Shown one piece after another: positions 36,501 through 47,892 of a stretch of 64,000 nucleotides of DNA (the stretch's first letter is position 1; the number at the start of each line of letters is the position of its first letter). The notes under the pieces were generated by a model. The model was not told the origin of the DNA. It saw nothing but the letters and a program-made list of their open reading frames with translations, and searched no databases. Origin of the DNA: Megaleporinus macrocephalus (Eukaryota > Chordata > Actinopteri > Characiformes > Anostomidae); contig CM038726.1 of NCBI GenBank assembly GCA_021613375.1, forward strand, positions 13,152,253 to 13,216,252, read 5' to 3'. Both the position numbers and the translations under genes were made by a program.

Positions 36501-39500
36501 CTGATCACTTAACTCTCAAGACTATGTTTGCTTGGAGCAAAGACCGAAACACCATGTAAAAATCCCCACATCTATCTCTTCTCTTTGACTCGTCTCGGTT
36601 TCAGGCTTGAATTACATTTTAGTCCATTGTTGTCTTTGGCAAGAAGCAAATAAATGCTAAATTACAATTGTATTCAGAGGAAATATCTAAAGGTCAGGTG
36701 TGGACAAAAATACTTAAATTAATTAGTTATTTACCACATTCTCTTATCTATGTGTACACAGTCCACATATCTGTCGTTCTCTTTTTTCCCCTCTCTCTTT
36801 AAGCTGTATTTTATAGCCGTAATCTGCTCAATGGCACAGGCGTATTGGGTGTCAGGTGACACCACTCAGGTCACTCACCCTCATGGAGAAGGATCATCCA
36901 ATAGAAGTGGTTGGATCACATCAAATGACAAATTGCTTCCTCTTTGCTGTAACATGTGCGTGGATGTAGATGCATTTATCAAGACTTGTTTTATAGAGTC
37001 AGTGTCTGTGCAGAACAGGGACGTACAGCCTTCTCCACTAAGGGTTGGTGTGGCTGTAGGTTTTCATTACAAACAAGCAAGAGCTCACCGGATTCTGCTT
37101 GTGTAATCAGTTGGTCTCAGCCTTCAATGACTGATTGGGTGTCTACCTGCTTTGTTGGAATGAAAACCTGCAGCTACACTGACTCGTTGCGGATAACATT
37201 AGACACACCTGGTGTGAAAATTAAGAAAACTAATAAAATAAGCATATCTGACCCAAGCATGCTAATATAATGGAAGCTCATGTCATTTTGATCCTTCTGA
37301 GGCATGTGACTCTAATCTGACTACTCCTTCTTTGTCAATATTATCACGCCCTCACCCATTTCCTCATCATAGGACTGATGTGGTACTGGAGATATAGAAA
37401 CAGCTGCCAGGAATATTTGATCTGCATTTTGAAAGGCCCATTAAGGTCCTGTGGTTAATTCATGCAGAGGAGTTGTAGTGGTCTATGCATTATTAGGTTT
37501 AGAACAATATTAGTCAATTTCTCTGGCAGCCACAGACTTAATACATAAACACTCAACCCAGTTGGCTCACTTATATTTAGGGATAGCATAGGACCGATAA
37601 GATAACCTGAACAAGTTCTTTAACTGGAAGGATCTGGTTTCTTATTTTCCAGCTTCTTGCAAATAGCCTCTGGTGACGATATATAAATATAGAGTCAGAC
37701 AGAGCAGTGATACATGAGGCAGCTTGTTTTTTTTGAGAAACAGTGCTGTTCACATGTGACCTTAGAGAAAAAGTTAACCATTTAAAATAAAGTGAAAGTG
37801 GGTCCAACTAAATAACATGTATACTTTACCTGTACTGTTTGGCAGCAACAGTCACAACACATAATATTTGTGTTAATGTAGTTTAACCAAAGGTTAAGTA
37901 TTTTATTGGTTTTCAGTCAAACTGGACTCCTTCCTGACCACAGAGTGTGCAATGAAATGAAACAAATTAAACATTTATTTAAGGTTTTTACACTTTTAAA
38001 TATGTTGTGTTGCTTATGTCTGACATGTGTCAGTGCTGCTTGCTCAGAATAAATCTTGCATATAAAACATTATAAAATATTTTATTTATTGTGTTGCAAT
38101 ACAGTGCAATTAAAGCTAAAGGTTGTTTGATCCTGTACCTCTTCCATTTTATCCCACCCTTGTATGTAAGTTAAGATACACGGGATAACATTAAATAATG
38201 TGTTGGGTCTGTTTAAACATGGCTTAAAATTTAAACATTCATTTGACATTTACATTACGAACTGGTAGTTCAACATCCTGCCACAGGGTCTTGAAGGTCT
38301 TGAAGGATACACCAGTAAACAGCACTGCTATAATGTACTATATAGGAAAAGCCCTCATACTCCTTATTGGTAACCTAGACTTATAGTTTTATTTTTTAAC
38401 ACACCAGTAGTTTAAAATAGAACATAGACTTGATGAACTGAATAATCTATGTTAACAAACACAAAAGGTGGCCTCTAAGGTTTATAACTTTTTCTGTAGG
38501 CCTCAATATGGTGTACATGCCCTAAACCATTAAAATATATTTTATGAACAAAATAAAATACTTTATTTATTGCTAAAATTGAACAAAATACTGTATTTAT
38601 TACTAGAAATGAAAAAAAAACATTTTATTGATTTATTTATTTATTACTGGAAATGAACAAAATCCTTTTATTCGTAGGCTGCCTTTTCTGTTTCTACTTA
38701 AAATTGTTGCTTAATCTGAACATCTCATTTAACACCAGTAACATTAAGAGAAAGAAATTTTAATTGTGTAATTTCCTGTCGGACTGTTTCCACTACAGCC
38801 ATATGATATCATCATAGTGTGACAGTGGCGGCCCACTAGTAAAAAAAATCATGCCTATTTGTCATGTTTTTATAATAAACTAAATGGGGATGTTTTGTGT
38901 ATGTGTGGTATTTCAGTAATGTTGGACACGTACCCCGTTTTAAGGCAAAAGCAACAGATCTTAGCAGTTACGGCTTCCTTTAGGTGCTACAGTAATGAAG
39001 TGAACCGTCTTCTCTTTCTGCTCTGTGTTCTCAGGAGATCAGTGAATGTGCCACTCTGTTAGAGAAGGAGTGTGTGGCTCTGAACCCTCAGCTGGGGGCA
39101 CTGCGAGTACTCCTGTTGCACTCTGACCTGGGTGGGGCCACTCAGCACGTGTACGATACAGAGGGGGTCGAGAGTCAAGCTGAACCAAAAGAAGAGGAGC
39201 AGACCGGTCCAGTCAGATCAGAGGAATCCGGTTTAAGACGCAGGGTCATCCTCACAGACGCTCTCGGAGAGGCTTCCTTCTCTCTGCCCAACATTCGCTA
39301 TGTTATTGATACCGGACTTCAACTCAAGACGGTGAGCTGATCAGTAGGCGAAGGCAACGTTCATGAAGGGATGAAGGGTCTGTTTTAAATTCACTGTGGT
39401 TGTGATAACAAAACACATTTCCATATGAACATGTGACCACCCATTCGGTCTACAGCCTTTTAGCCCACTGTAACAACTGAAGTGATAAAGAAGCTTGTTT

Positions 39501-42500
39501 ATTAGTTTATTTGTTTGGTTAGTTGTTTTTTGTTGTTGTTGTTGTTGTTTTTACATGCAATACAAGGCAACTATCCTGAATGAAGAGGATTTAAATACAA
39601 TATATCAGTCTTAAACAGTTAACACTAGCAAAGTACAAAGCAGCACATCACACTAGCATCAGGACTTTTTCTTGCAATCTTGTATAATGCATTAGTTTTA
39701 ATCTTTAATCTTTAATAGAGAATAAGCAAGAGTAGATGTTTTCAAAAGTTTATTCAAGTTACTTTTATTCAAAAAAGTTTTTAAAAGTGTGAAAAAAACT
39801 GTTGTAAACTTTATGAGCCATCATCTGTCCTGTCAACGGCTAATGCTAATATGATATAGCTTAAGATTGCTGTGGTGAAGAAAACTGTGCCTCAGTCTCA
39901 GCTAAACTGTCCATCTTTTATTCTAATACGGCAATCACTGTGTTCGTTTCTACTGCCCGGTTTTCAAGTTATACTAGACAAGTTCAGTTGTAACCAAGCA
40001 TAGCAGACCGGCTTGTTCAGAATAGAGGTAATACTGTTTAAACGGTGTTCAGGGCGGCTATTCATGAATAAAATAAAAGTAAATTCCTTGCATTTTGTAA
40101 CTGTTATGGATTTGTATGGGTTTTAGTGAGTACTTTGAAGTAACTTGCTAATAAATTGCGCTTTTTAAGTAAAACTATCCCAATGCTAGTCTTAAAGGCA
40201 CTGCAACAAACACATCTTTTTTTTGTACTAAAGAATAAAGAGTGGTTAGAAATGGTCAAAAAAAAGATTCAAACCACATATAAAACACAAGTACAATATT
40301 AATTATAAAAGATGTGTATTTTTGAAAACCTCACCAATTTGCTGTTATTTCTCTGTGTGATTCCAGGTGTACAATCCACAGATCCGAGCAGACTCTCAGG
40401 TCCAGCGACCAATCAGCAAACACCAGGCAGACATTCGGTCCCAGAGAGTGAACAGCAAGCTGCCGGGTAAGGCTTTCACATCTCACTACTACAGCCACAG
40501 TGTTTTGAAAGTGTTGTAATACTTCTCCTCCGCTAATCCTGAATTCCTTATTGATAGACACAGAACCAGTGTTAATTTCGTTGACGAAATATTTTCCTCA
40601 TAGTTTTCGTCAACGAACCTTTTTTTCATGACGAAGACGAGACGATAACGAAATAAAATCTACAGAAAAGATAAAAACTATGATGAAATTGATTGGCACT
40701 TTAGTCAACGAATAAAAACAAGACGAACATGTTTTATAGGGACGACATCCAATCAGAACTGATTTAGTTTTGTAAAAGGCGGGGACATGTTAGGAAAACA
40801 TCCAATCATAACTACTTGGGCGTATATGGAGAGGCGGGTCTAAACCCGGGAAGACCATAGGAGTCTGTGAACTGTCGCTACTCATGATGGATCTAAGTTA
40901 TCTAGACAGTGTCGGCAGAGAGAAAGAGAGTTTAGAGTTTGTGTTTAGAGAAAATCACCACCACGCTGGACATCAGCTCTCCAGCACCACCGTCAGCTAG
41001 CTTTACCGCTGCTAACGCTAGTTTAGCCTTGCTTAATCGTAGTCCTGCACACTGCCCTGTACAGTTTAGAGCGTGTCCTGCTGTAAACGCTGTATTAACT
41101 CAGTAAGGGTAATGGTCAGATTAGTTGGATTAGGTCAGATTAGTTGGATCAGGTATGTGGGAAGCAGGTGAAACGTTATATGTGCAGGTATCAGAGTCGG
41201 GAGACTAGCTAGCTAACTCCAACCAGCTGTGCTTGATGATCGTGTCCCAAATCTCTCCATACACACTAGAAAGTGCACAAAACAGATTAGCTAGTTTTAT
41301 TTACAATGAATTAGTGCACGTAATATGCAGAGTGTGTCTCTAGTAAACACTGTGACCTGGAGATGTGGCAGTTTTTCATTCATTGATTTACTGTTATGCT
41401 AAAATTTATTTGAATTGCACAATTAAAAATATTTTCATAGTAAAAAGTGATAAATGCAATTAATGTAGATTAGTTAATCACAGAGCATGTAATTTAATTA
41501 GATCGACAGCACTAGTAACAATTATTAAATAAATAAAAAGTGATACAAGGATTAAATAACAGTTATCTCTTATTCACTTTGCAGTTACGGAAGACCTCAG
41601 ATGTTGTTTGTTAAATCTGTTTATATGTGTATTGGTCTTTCAAACATGAATAATATTCCATAACTGGTTAATAAATGTTTAATTTTGTGTAAGTATATAT
41701 AATGACTTAAATAATTGAAGGGAACTGAAGAAAAAACATTACGTTTTACACCCTTTATATTTTAGTCGACTGAATTGACTGTAGATTTAGTCTAGACTAT
41801 ATTCTTATGATAATTAGTCGACTAAAACTAGACTAAAACTAAAAACTATTCAGATGACAAAATTATGACTAAAACTAAGTGACATTTTAGTCAAAAGACT
41901 AAGACTAAATCAAAATTTGCTGTCAAAATTAACACTGCACAGAACAACCCTGTTTTATAAAAGAGGAATTTTATTCAACTCTCTTGAACTCTTGAGTTTA
42001 TTTGATTTGTTTTTATTAATTAATTATATTTAATGACTTAATTATTTTTTCTAGTTGAATCAAGTAGAGTTTTGGTGGAAAAGTATTGTGTGGAATCTCT
42101 AGCCCTGCTCAGAAATTTATTCTGTGTTGAAGGGGTGTGTTTTCGTCTGTACCCCCAATCCCTATATGAGGATGGGATGCCTGAAGCCCGCTGTCCTGGA
42201 GTCGCTGAGGCCAACCTCAGCCACTTGGTCCTGCTTCTCAAGAGGCTGGACATAGCTGACATGGGCCAGTGCAAATTTCTTGACCGACCAGGTAGGCACG
42301 CTATACTATTTTAACTGTACTAACTTTAGTAGTTAGTCATTTTAGCATATTTCTGCTTTGTTTTTAAACTCACTTTATTTGTCTCATGAAAACAACGACA
42401 ATTCTAAATTTTAATTTGGTGCTACAACACCTTTAGAGGGCAGCAGTGAGTAATGTTTTGTTTATTTGAGCCCAAGCTGTGTTGGTCAACATTTGGGAGC

Positions 42501-45500
42501 TAATAAGTTCTACTCAAAAACTTGTATATATATTAATTTATATATTCATTTATCATAACTGCCTATCCTCCTGGTTTCTGGGGGGCTGCTGAATCCTATC
42601 TGAGTTCTCGTTGGGCACATGGCAAGAAACACACTGGACAGGCTATCACTGGCAGAGACACAGATATTCACACCCAGAAGCAATTAAGCATCTCCCCCCA
42701 GCCTGACTGGACGTCTTTGGACTGTGAGACAAACCTGTCGAGACATAAGGAGAATATATTAACTCCACAAAGAAAGGACTGTTTAACTCAGGTCTGTCCC
42801 ACCTGTGTACAGTGAATAACAGGGGACTGAAGTGTTAAGTAACAACTGTAACAAATACCAGCAGGCAACTGTATAACACAGAATAAAGGGTATGTACTTT
42901 GAAATCTTTTTTTTTAAGTTTGTCTCTAAGAAATTGCCGGTAGGATTCAGTAGTGATGAACATAGTGTACATCTGTGTAACAATACTTAAAGACATTTTC
43001 ACCATGTTTTTTTCCAAGATATAATAATTAAAACAGAGAAATAGAATGTGTAGTGCCACATATAAAAATATCGCAATGCTACTAATAATTATATATATAC
43101 TAATAATAATAGTAATAATTTTCATTAGATATGTTACAAACTGGAGCTGGCACGGTGGCGTAGTGGTTAGCACTGTTGCCTCACAGCAAGATTTCCCGGT
43201 CCAGGCTGTTCTGTGTGAAGTGTATATGTTCTTCCCGTGCTTGAGTGGGTTCCTCCGGGTACTCCGGTTTCCTCCCACAGTCCAAACACATGCATGTTAG
43301 GTTGATTGGTCACTCTAAAATTGCCTTTAGGTGTGAGTGTGTGTGTGAGTGTGTTGGCCATGCGATGGACTGGCGAATTGTCCAAGGTGTACTCTGCCTT
43401 TGCCCGATGATGCTTGGATTGGCTCCAGTTCCTCCTGTGACGCCGACTAGCGGGGTATAGTGGAAGATGATGGATGGATGGATGGATGTTACAAACTGCA
43501 GTGCACTATATCTGATTAAACAAGCTGAAACATGTTGTTAGTCCATGTTCATTAAGTACTTAGGACATGCTTCGAAAAGCATATTGTTGCATAATCGATT
43601 ATTAATGATGATTAAATATTGTCATCAATCCCACTTGGACACAATCCCCTTGGACACTTGTTCTTATCTGTTTCTCCCACCTCTGTCTGTAGCTCCAGAG
43701 GCGCTGATGCAGGCTCTGGAAGACCTGGATTACTTGGCTGCTCTGGATGATGATGGGAATCTGTCGGAGGTGGGCATCATCATGTCCGAGCTTCCTCTGG
43801 AGCCACCGCTGGCCAAAGCCGTCATTGCATCTTGCGAGTTCGACTGTGTCAGTGAGATGCTCACCGTTGCTGCTATGCTTACTGGTGAATTGGATGTCCG
43901 ATTAAACATACACACACATACAGATACACACGTATACATCCTCTACAGACATACACATTAGAAATGTCCCCACAAGATCATGTTATCTCTATTATACATA
44001 CAGAGCATTAACATAACAACATAATAACATTTAATAAGTAGCATTTCCAGCCTTTATTGTGTGTAAACAACTTGTGCTTGCTCTTGTAACAGCTCCTCCA
44101 TGCTTCGTGACACCTCCACCAAACAAAGAAGAGGCAGCAGCAACTCATAGACGACCCCTTATGCACTCAGAGGGAGACCATCTTACCCTCATCAATGTCT
44201 ACAACGCCTATCTACAGCGTGAGTAACTATGAACCATCAGAACAAATAATTAAAATTTGATGTAAACACAAGATTGATCTTGTTGTAGTATTGACAGTAA
44301 GTAAACAGTTCTGTTTCATCATTCGTCTTTGTCTTTTGCACTAGACAACGAGGATGAAGCTTGGTGTTCCACCAACTTCCTGAATGCCTCTGCGCTGCGA
44401 TTGGCTGTGGTAATCAGGGCGGAGCTCCTCGAAGTGATGCAGCGGATTGAATTGCCAGTTTCACCGCCCGCTTTTGGCTGCCAGGACAACAGCACAAATA
44501 TAAAGCGAGCTCTCATCTCAGGGTTCTTCCTTAAGGTAGAAAATGGAATTTCCTTTTCTTGCTGAGAAACTTGGAGCACTGGAAAACTGTTTTATTACAC
44601 AAAGTTACACAGAAATAAGCACGGATTGGAACACTGTTTGCACATGAACCAACCCCGGTTTTTGACTGCTTTGCTTGCTGGGGGCAGTAAAACATAATAC
44701 GTGGGCATGCTGATAGTCATATTTTTAAAATCAGAAATATATTGAGGGCTTGATTTGTGCATGAATGATGACAGCAGATCTAATTACACTGGCTTAATTT
44801 AATATATGAGGTAAAGAAATAAAAATGTTTCATGTGCCTCTAAACTTAAAATCTAATGACTGAAGAGTACACTTTGCTTATGTAAATTAAAAAAGATGAT
44901 GTAATTGTGATTCATTTCAATTACCTAATTTTAATTAAAAAATTACTAATTTAGTATTACACTGAGGGCACAGCTCTGTTTCGTGAAAAGCTTTAGATTA
45001 AAGCTGACAGAAAATATAATACTAAATAGGAATACATGGGAATGTTAATATGATTAGAAAATATAAGTAAATTAAAAACAAGCAAGAACAAATCTTTACA
45101 CTGCACAGCAAAATGTGTTTCTGAGATGCACCTGTAAGTGCAGTATTGATGTTTTCTGTTTCAGTCATGATTGTGCATGTACAGATTACATATCGACAGT
45201 ATTTAGATTAAGTTTCTCACTTTATTCCCTTGTGCACACTTATCATAGATAGTTTTTATTTCTATGTATTCCTCCTTTGCTGGATGTTTAGTGTAGTTTA
45301 GTATCATGCAGATATTTGTTATTGTTGCCTGGTGCTTACGAAATACCAAAGGTGACAAAAGAAATGTGTACCCCTTTTACAAAGGCTCTAGCTCCTAATG
45401 TTAATAGCTTCTAAATAGCTAATGATGTGCTGTCCTTCTCCAGGTTGCTCATGATGTAGATGGCTCAGGGAACTATTTACTGTTGACTCACCGCCATGTG

Positions 45501-47892
45501 GCTCACCTGCACCCGTTCTCCTCATACCTGTGCCGCCGGCCACGACCAAACCCTCCCAGCTGGGTGCTGTACCATGACTTTACCATCTCACATGACAACT
45601 GCATCCGCACTGCCTCAGAGGTGCACCCCCACATGTGAGTCTTTGCTTCACCGTTACTTTTCTTTATAGCAGAGCATGTGGTGTCCAGATATAAAATTGG
45701 AAACCTGTCTTTTATGCTGCATTCACATTTGCCGTAGTTCCATTTTCTGATCAGAACCGGTCTTTCTGCCTCGGTTTCAGAACTGTGTTTGCAAGTGACT
45801 CATATCTATTTGAACAGCTGTAAATAGACATCTGCCCTGAAAGAACCCAATTGGAAAACATTTTATCAAAACAATTGCTGTTGACATTGGATGATCACCT
45901 CAGCGATATGGGCCAGTGCAGTAAAGTGGGATTTTCGAGAGCATGGATGCACATTGCATATCATCGCTGTCCAATGAAAAACATGCATTCCATTTTCTTC
46001 AATTTAATTTTTGTACGACATTTGAACACGACAGCTGCCATATACATTGTGTAGAATGTCCATGTTGAATGGACCAATAGAAATGCTTCAGCATTGCTTG
46101 GAAAAAATTCTGGTTCCATAGACTTACATTAAAGGTAAAGATGTTTTTGGCCTCTCCTGTAAAGTTCCTGTTTTGGAGATCTTTGTTTTTCTTTAGACAG
46201 CGATGATATATATCTATTAAAAGGCTCAAGTCACATTAGATTTTAGATTTTTGTCCTAAGTATTCCCTGTTACCTTATTATGGTTTCCTCTTTCCTTCAG
46301 TGTGTTTTATTTTGAAACTTTTTCCCACCGAAACAACTTCTCAGTGAACTTCAGTCCTTTTCTCAGTTACAAGGTGACATCCTCTACAAATAATGTCTCT
46401 ACAAATACGTAAAGAGCTACAAATGTAAAAGCTTACACTCAGAACCATCCTGCTCCAGTCTAGCTTGTGGAATTGGATTGGTTCTACCAACTTTCAGGAT
46501 CGGACTGATCAGCTCAAACTGATACAGCGAAACCATCGCTATTGAAATAACAGTAACAGAAGTGTGGGGGCAGGATTTGTAGCAGGATGCCGCTCTTGTG
46601 TTGAACATGTAGAATAGAGTTGGCCAGCTCACCAATGAAAACACATTGAGTTCATTGGGAGGCGGGGCTTAAGAACACAAAAATATTGTTTTGGGAAAAG
46701 TTGAATCGTGTAAATCTACTAGACTAAAAAATACAATTATGAACATCAGGAATGAGCATCATAGGTCCATTTTAAGCAAATACTCTTTATAGAAATGTCT
46801 AAATAGAATAATTTCTTATTTTCTTATTAATACATAACCTGAAGTTTGAGTTTAAGTTTGAACCCTTCCATTTATGACAGTTTACATAAATAAATATGTG
46901 AAAATATAATATAAAATGTCATATACAATATTTAAGGAACTGGTTTACATAATACCAAATTCTGATGAACAAATTCCCAGTCCAAAGAAAATTCCACTCC
47001 ACTGACTGCCAAATAAACTGCACTGAAATGTCAACTTTTTTCCATCAAAATTCAATTAATTGAAGAGGTACAAACGAGGCTGGTTACAAATGGATACATG
47101 TAGCATAATGGAATTAGGTTCATAAAACAACTCAGATCTGTCACACAACTGGTGTGGTGTGAACATCCACCCACTGTGTTATTAACCTCGGATGAGACAT
47201 TGTTTTCCCATTCAAAATCCTTATTGCTTCTCTGCTCCCCTCCCATGTAACTGTATTCATTTTGGTTAGCTGATCGGAAGTTCTAACACAAAGGCAGAAG
47301 AAACACACCCTTGAAAGTGGGTGTGGCGAAATACAGTGAATATAAACATATAAACACTAATGTTTTTAGTAATGGTAGGTAACATTAGTTCTCTAAAAAT
47401 CTCTTTTCATATTCAAACAAAACATATTATTGTAACTGAAATATCCCTAAATGAATCGATATTGAATCGAATCAAATGAAATCGGAAATCGAATTAAATT
47501 GGGACCTTGTAAATCGGGATCGAAACGATCCGGGAAATCAGTGGTGATACCCAGCCCTAGTGTGAACGTAGCCTAAGCTACCTGGTTAGGACAAATGCTC
47601 CATATACTTAGACATATCATCAGACAGCAAACTCAGGCACTATGCCTCTATGTTTAAAAGAGTTAATCTAACTATGATGAACACTTACCATTACAGGTTT
47701 GTGGAATTAGCTCCCCAGTACTACTTGGGCAACCTTCCACCCAGTGAAGGGAAAGACTTGTTAATGGAGATCAGACAGAGTCTTCTGCCAGTGGACGAAG
47801 AGGAGAACGAAGAGACTGCAAATAAAAGGCATGGAGACAGGCCTGGAGAGCATCGTGACCAATACAGTGCAGAGATGTGTATACTGCAGTGA
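30965..47892 (+). CDS. dqx1: DEAQ-box RNA-dependent ATPase-like protein
   Basis: Eleven coding exons: 30965-31267, 33110-33303, 35038-35425, 39035-39331, 40367-40466, 42133-42291, 43693-43884, 44093-44218, 44345-44535, 45444-45634 and 47697-47892. The sum is 2337 bp, 778 aa (human DQX1 about 717). It belongs to the DHX15/DHX32-type DEAH helicases. Walker A is intact (GEGGTGKST, about 92-100) and motif II is DEAQ (192-195), which marks DQX1 rather than DHX32. Motif III is degraded (LAAPP instead of SAT). Motif VI (about 407-418, [12 protein letters not shown]) lacks the QRxGRxGR arginines, so ATP binding is plausible but unwinding is doubtful. The HA2 and OB-like C-terminal parts follow ([40 protein letters not shown]). 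The protein ends CILQ, a CaaX-like tail. Two in-frame acceptors exist for exon 6 (42055 and 42133); I chose 42133 because the extra 26 codons have no counterpart in relatives. Introns 1-5 and 10 are rich in repeats. Confidence 0.93.
31430..31640 (+). repeat. Dispersed repeat family R1, copy 5
   Basis: CATTTGAACATGACAGCTG, GAGTGGATCAATAGAAATGC, TTCTGGTTCCATTGA, AAAGTGAAG, CTCTTGTAAAGGTGCCATTT and GAGATACTTGTTTTT follow one another as in copy 6. Lies in dqx1 intron 1 after exon 30965-31267. Confidence 0.7.
31745..32230 (-). mobile_element. Decayed DNA-transposon-like sequence
   Basis: Contains CAGAGATTTCTCTGGATTCC, CTGAACCTTGACAACATTAT and TTGAGTAACGTTCTTAAATC. These resemble a very common teleost transposon-derived repeat as I remember it. 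On the minus strand a short frame reads [20 protein letters not shown] and [14 protein letters not shown], which looks like protein debris. Family not assigned. Confidence 0.4.
33471..33536. repeat. (AT)n microsatellite in dqx1 intron 2
   Basis: About 33 uninterrupted TA units, 170 bases after exon 33110-33303. Confidence 0.95.
33841..34825. repeat. AT-rich 28/29-bp minisatellite
   Basis: About 985 bases of units built from ACTAACTAACCC followed by TTATAAT or ACTATAAT, then ACTTATAAT or ACTTATATT. The two common forms are 28 and 29 bp, with shorter 18-bp derivatives where the ACTTATAAT half is missing. Around 35 units. Ends about 210 bases before dqx1 exon 35038-35425. Confidence 0.92.
37048..37179. 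mobile_element. Short palindromic MITE-like element
   Basis: The left arm GTGTGGCTGTAGGTTTTCAT matches the right end read in reverse, GTGTAGCTGCAGGTTTTCAT, and the match continues a further ten or so bases (CAA.CAA.GCA). The 132-bp element forms an imperfect hairpin. The arm resembles a widespread fish repeat (recalled). No target duplication is clear. Confidence 0.6.
38540..38672 (+). repeat. Small imperfect tandem repeat
   Basis: Three diverged copies of a roughly 40-base unit containing TTTATTACTAGAAATGAACA and AAATAC/CCTTTTATT. Confidence 0.55.
40567..41937 (+). mobile_element. Non-autonomous hAT-like transposon with intact 8-bp target duplication
   Basis: The left end CAGTGTTAATTTCGTTGACG and the right end read in reverse, CAGTGTTAATTTTGACAGCA, are terminal inverted repeats. 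CACAGAAC at 40559-40566 and again at 41938-41945 is a perfect 8-bp target-site duplication, the hAT signature. The element is 1371 bp. No transposase reading frame is seen. It lies in dqx1 intron 5, about 195 bases before exon 42133-42291. Confidence 0.88.
42545..42780 (-). mobile_element. Old truncated SINE related to the copy at 43144
   Basis: Read on the minus strand: TTTGTGGAGTTAATATATTC, CTCACAGTCCAAAGACGTCC and ATAGCCTGTCCAGTGTG. These correspond in order to the body of the SINE at 43144-43485. The tRNA-like head is missing. Confidence 0.6.
43144..43485 (+). mobile_element. tRNA-derived SINE (V-SINE/DANA-Mermaid type) with 13-bp target duplication
   Basis: The head carries a Pol III A-box-like TGGCGTAGTGG and GTTAGCACTGTTGCCTCACA. 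A conserved body follows (TTCTGTGTGAAGTGTATATG; CTCCGGTTTCCTCCCACAGT), then a (GATG)n tail. ATGTTACAAACTG flanks it at 43131-43143 and 43486-43498, a perfect 13-bp target duplication of the LINE-mobilised type. The B-box is degenerate. Family naming is from memory. Lies in dqx1 intron 6. Confidence 0.88.
46008..46230 (+). repeat. Dispersed repeat family R1, copy 6
   Basis: The most complete copy: CATTTGAACACGACAGCTGC, GAATGGACCAATAGAAATGC, TTCTGGTTCCATAGACTTAC, CTCTCCTGTAAAGTTCCTG, GGAGATCTTTG and CAGCGATGATATATAT. Lies in dqx1 intron 10. Confidence 0.7.
46270..46770 (+). repeat. Dispersed repeat family R2, copy 2
   Basis: Matches 30240-30640 in block order: CTTTTCTCAGTTACAAGGTG, ACACTCAGAACCATCCTGCT, GTCTAGCTTGTG and ATAGGTCC. 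Lies in dqx1 intron 10. Confidence 0.5.
47339..47559 (+). mobile_element. Truncated relative of the hAT-like element at 50842
   Basis: Shares its 3' half (starting TATAAACATATAAACACTAA, ending GATCCGGGAAATCAG..CCAGCCCTA) with 51048-51284. The left end is missing and no target duplication is seen. Lies in dqx1 intron 10. Confidence 0.7.

Larger units (their letters stand above)
35426..39034. other. Long dqx1 intron 3
   Basis: No coding sequence is recognised in this 3.6-kb intron. It holds the palindromic element at 37048-37179 and the small tandem repeat at 38540-38672. The rest is unremarkable AT-rich sequence. Confidence 0.5.

Noticed and set aside
42055..42132. Adding 26 codons to dqx1 exon 6 as the main form
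   Set aside because: The extra residues have no counterpart in the family as I recall it, and the downstream acceptor joins directly onto the conserved CFRLYPQ block. Kept only as a possible splice variant.
43144..43220. A tRNA gene
   Set aside because: Only an A-box-like word is present. The B-box is degenerate and no cloverleaf forms; it is the head of a SINE with a target duplication.
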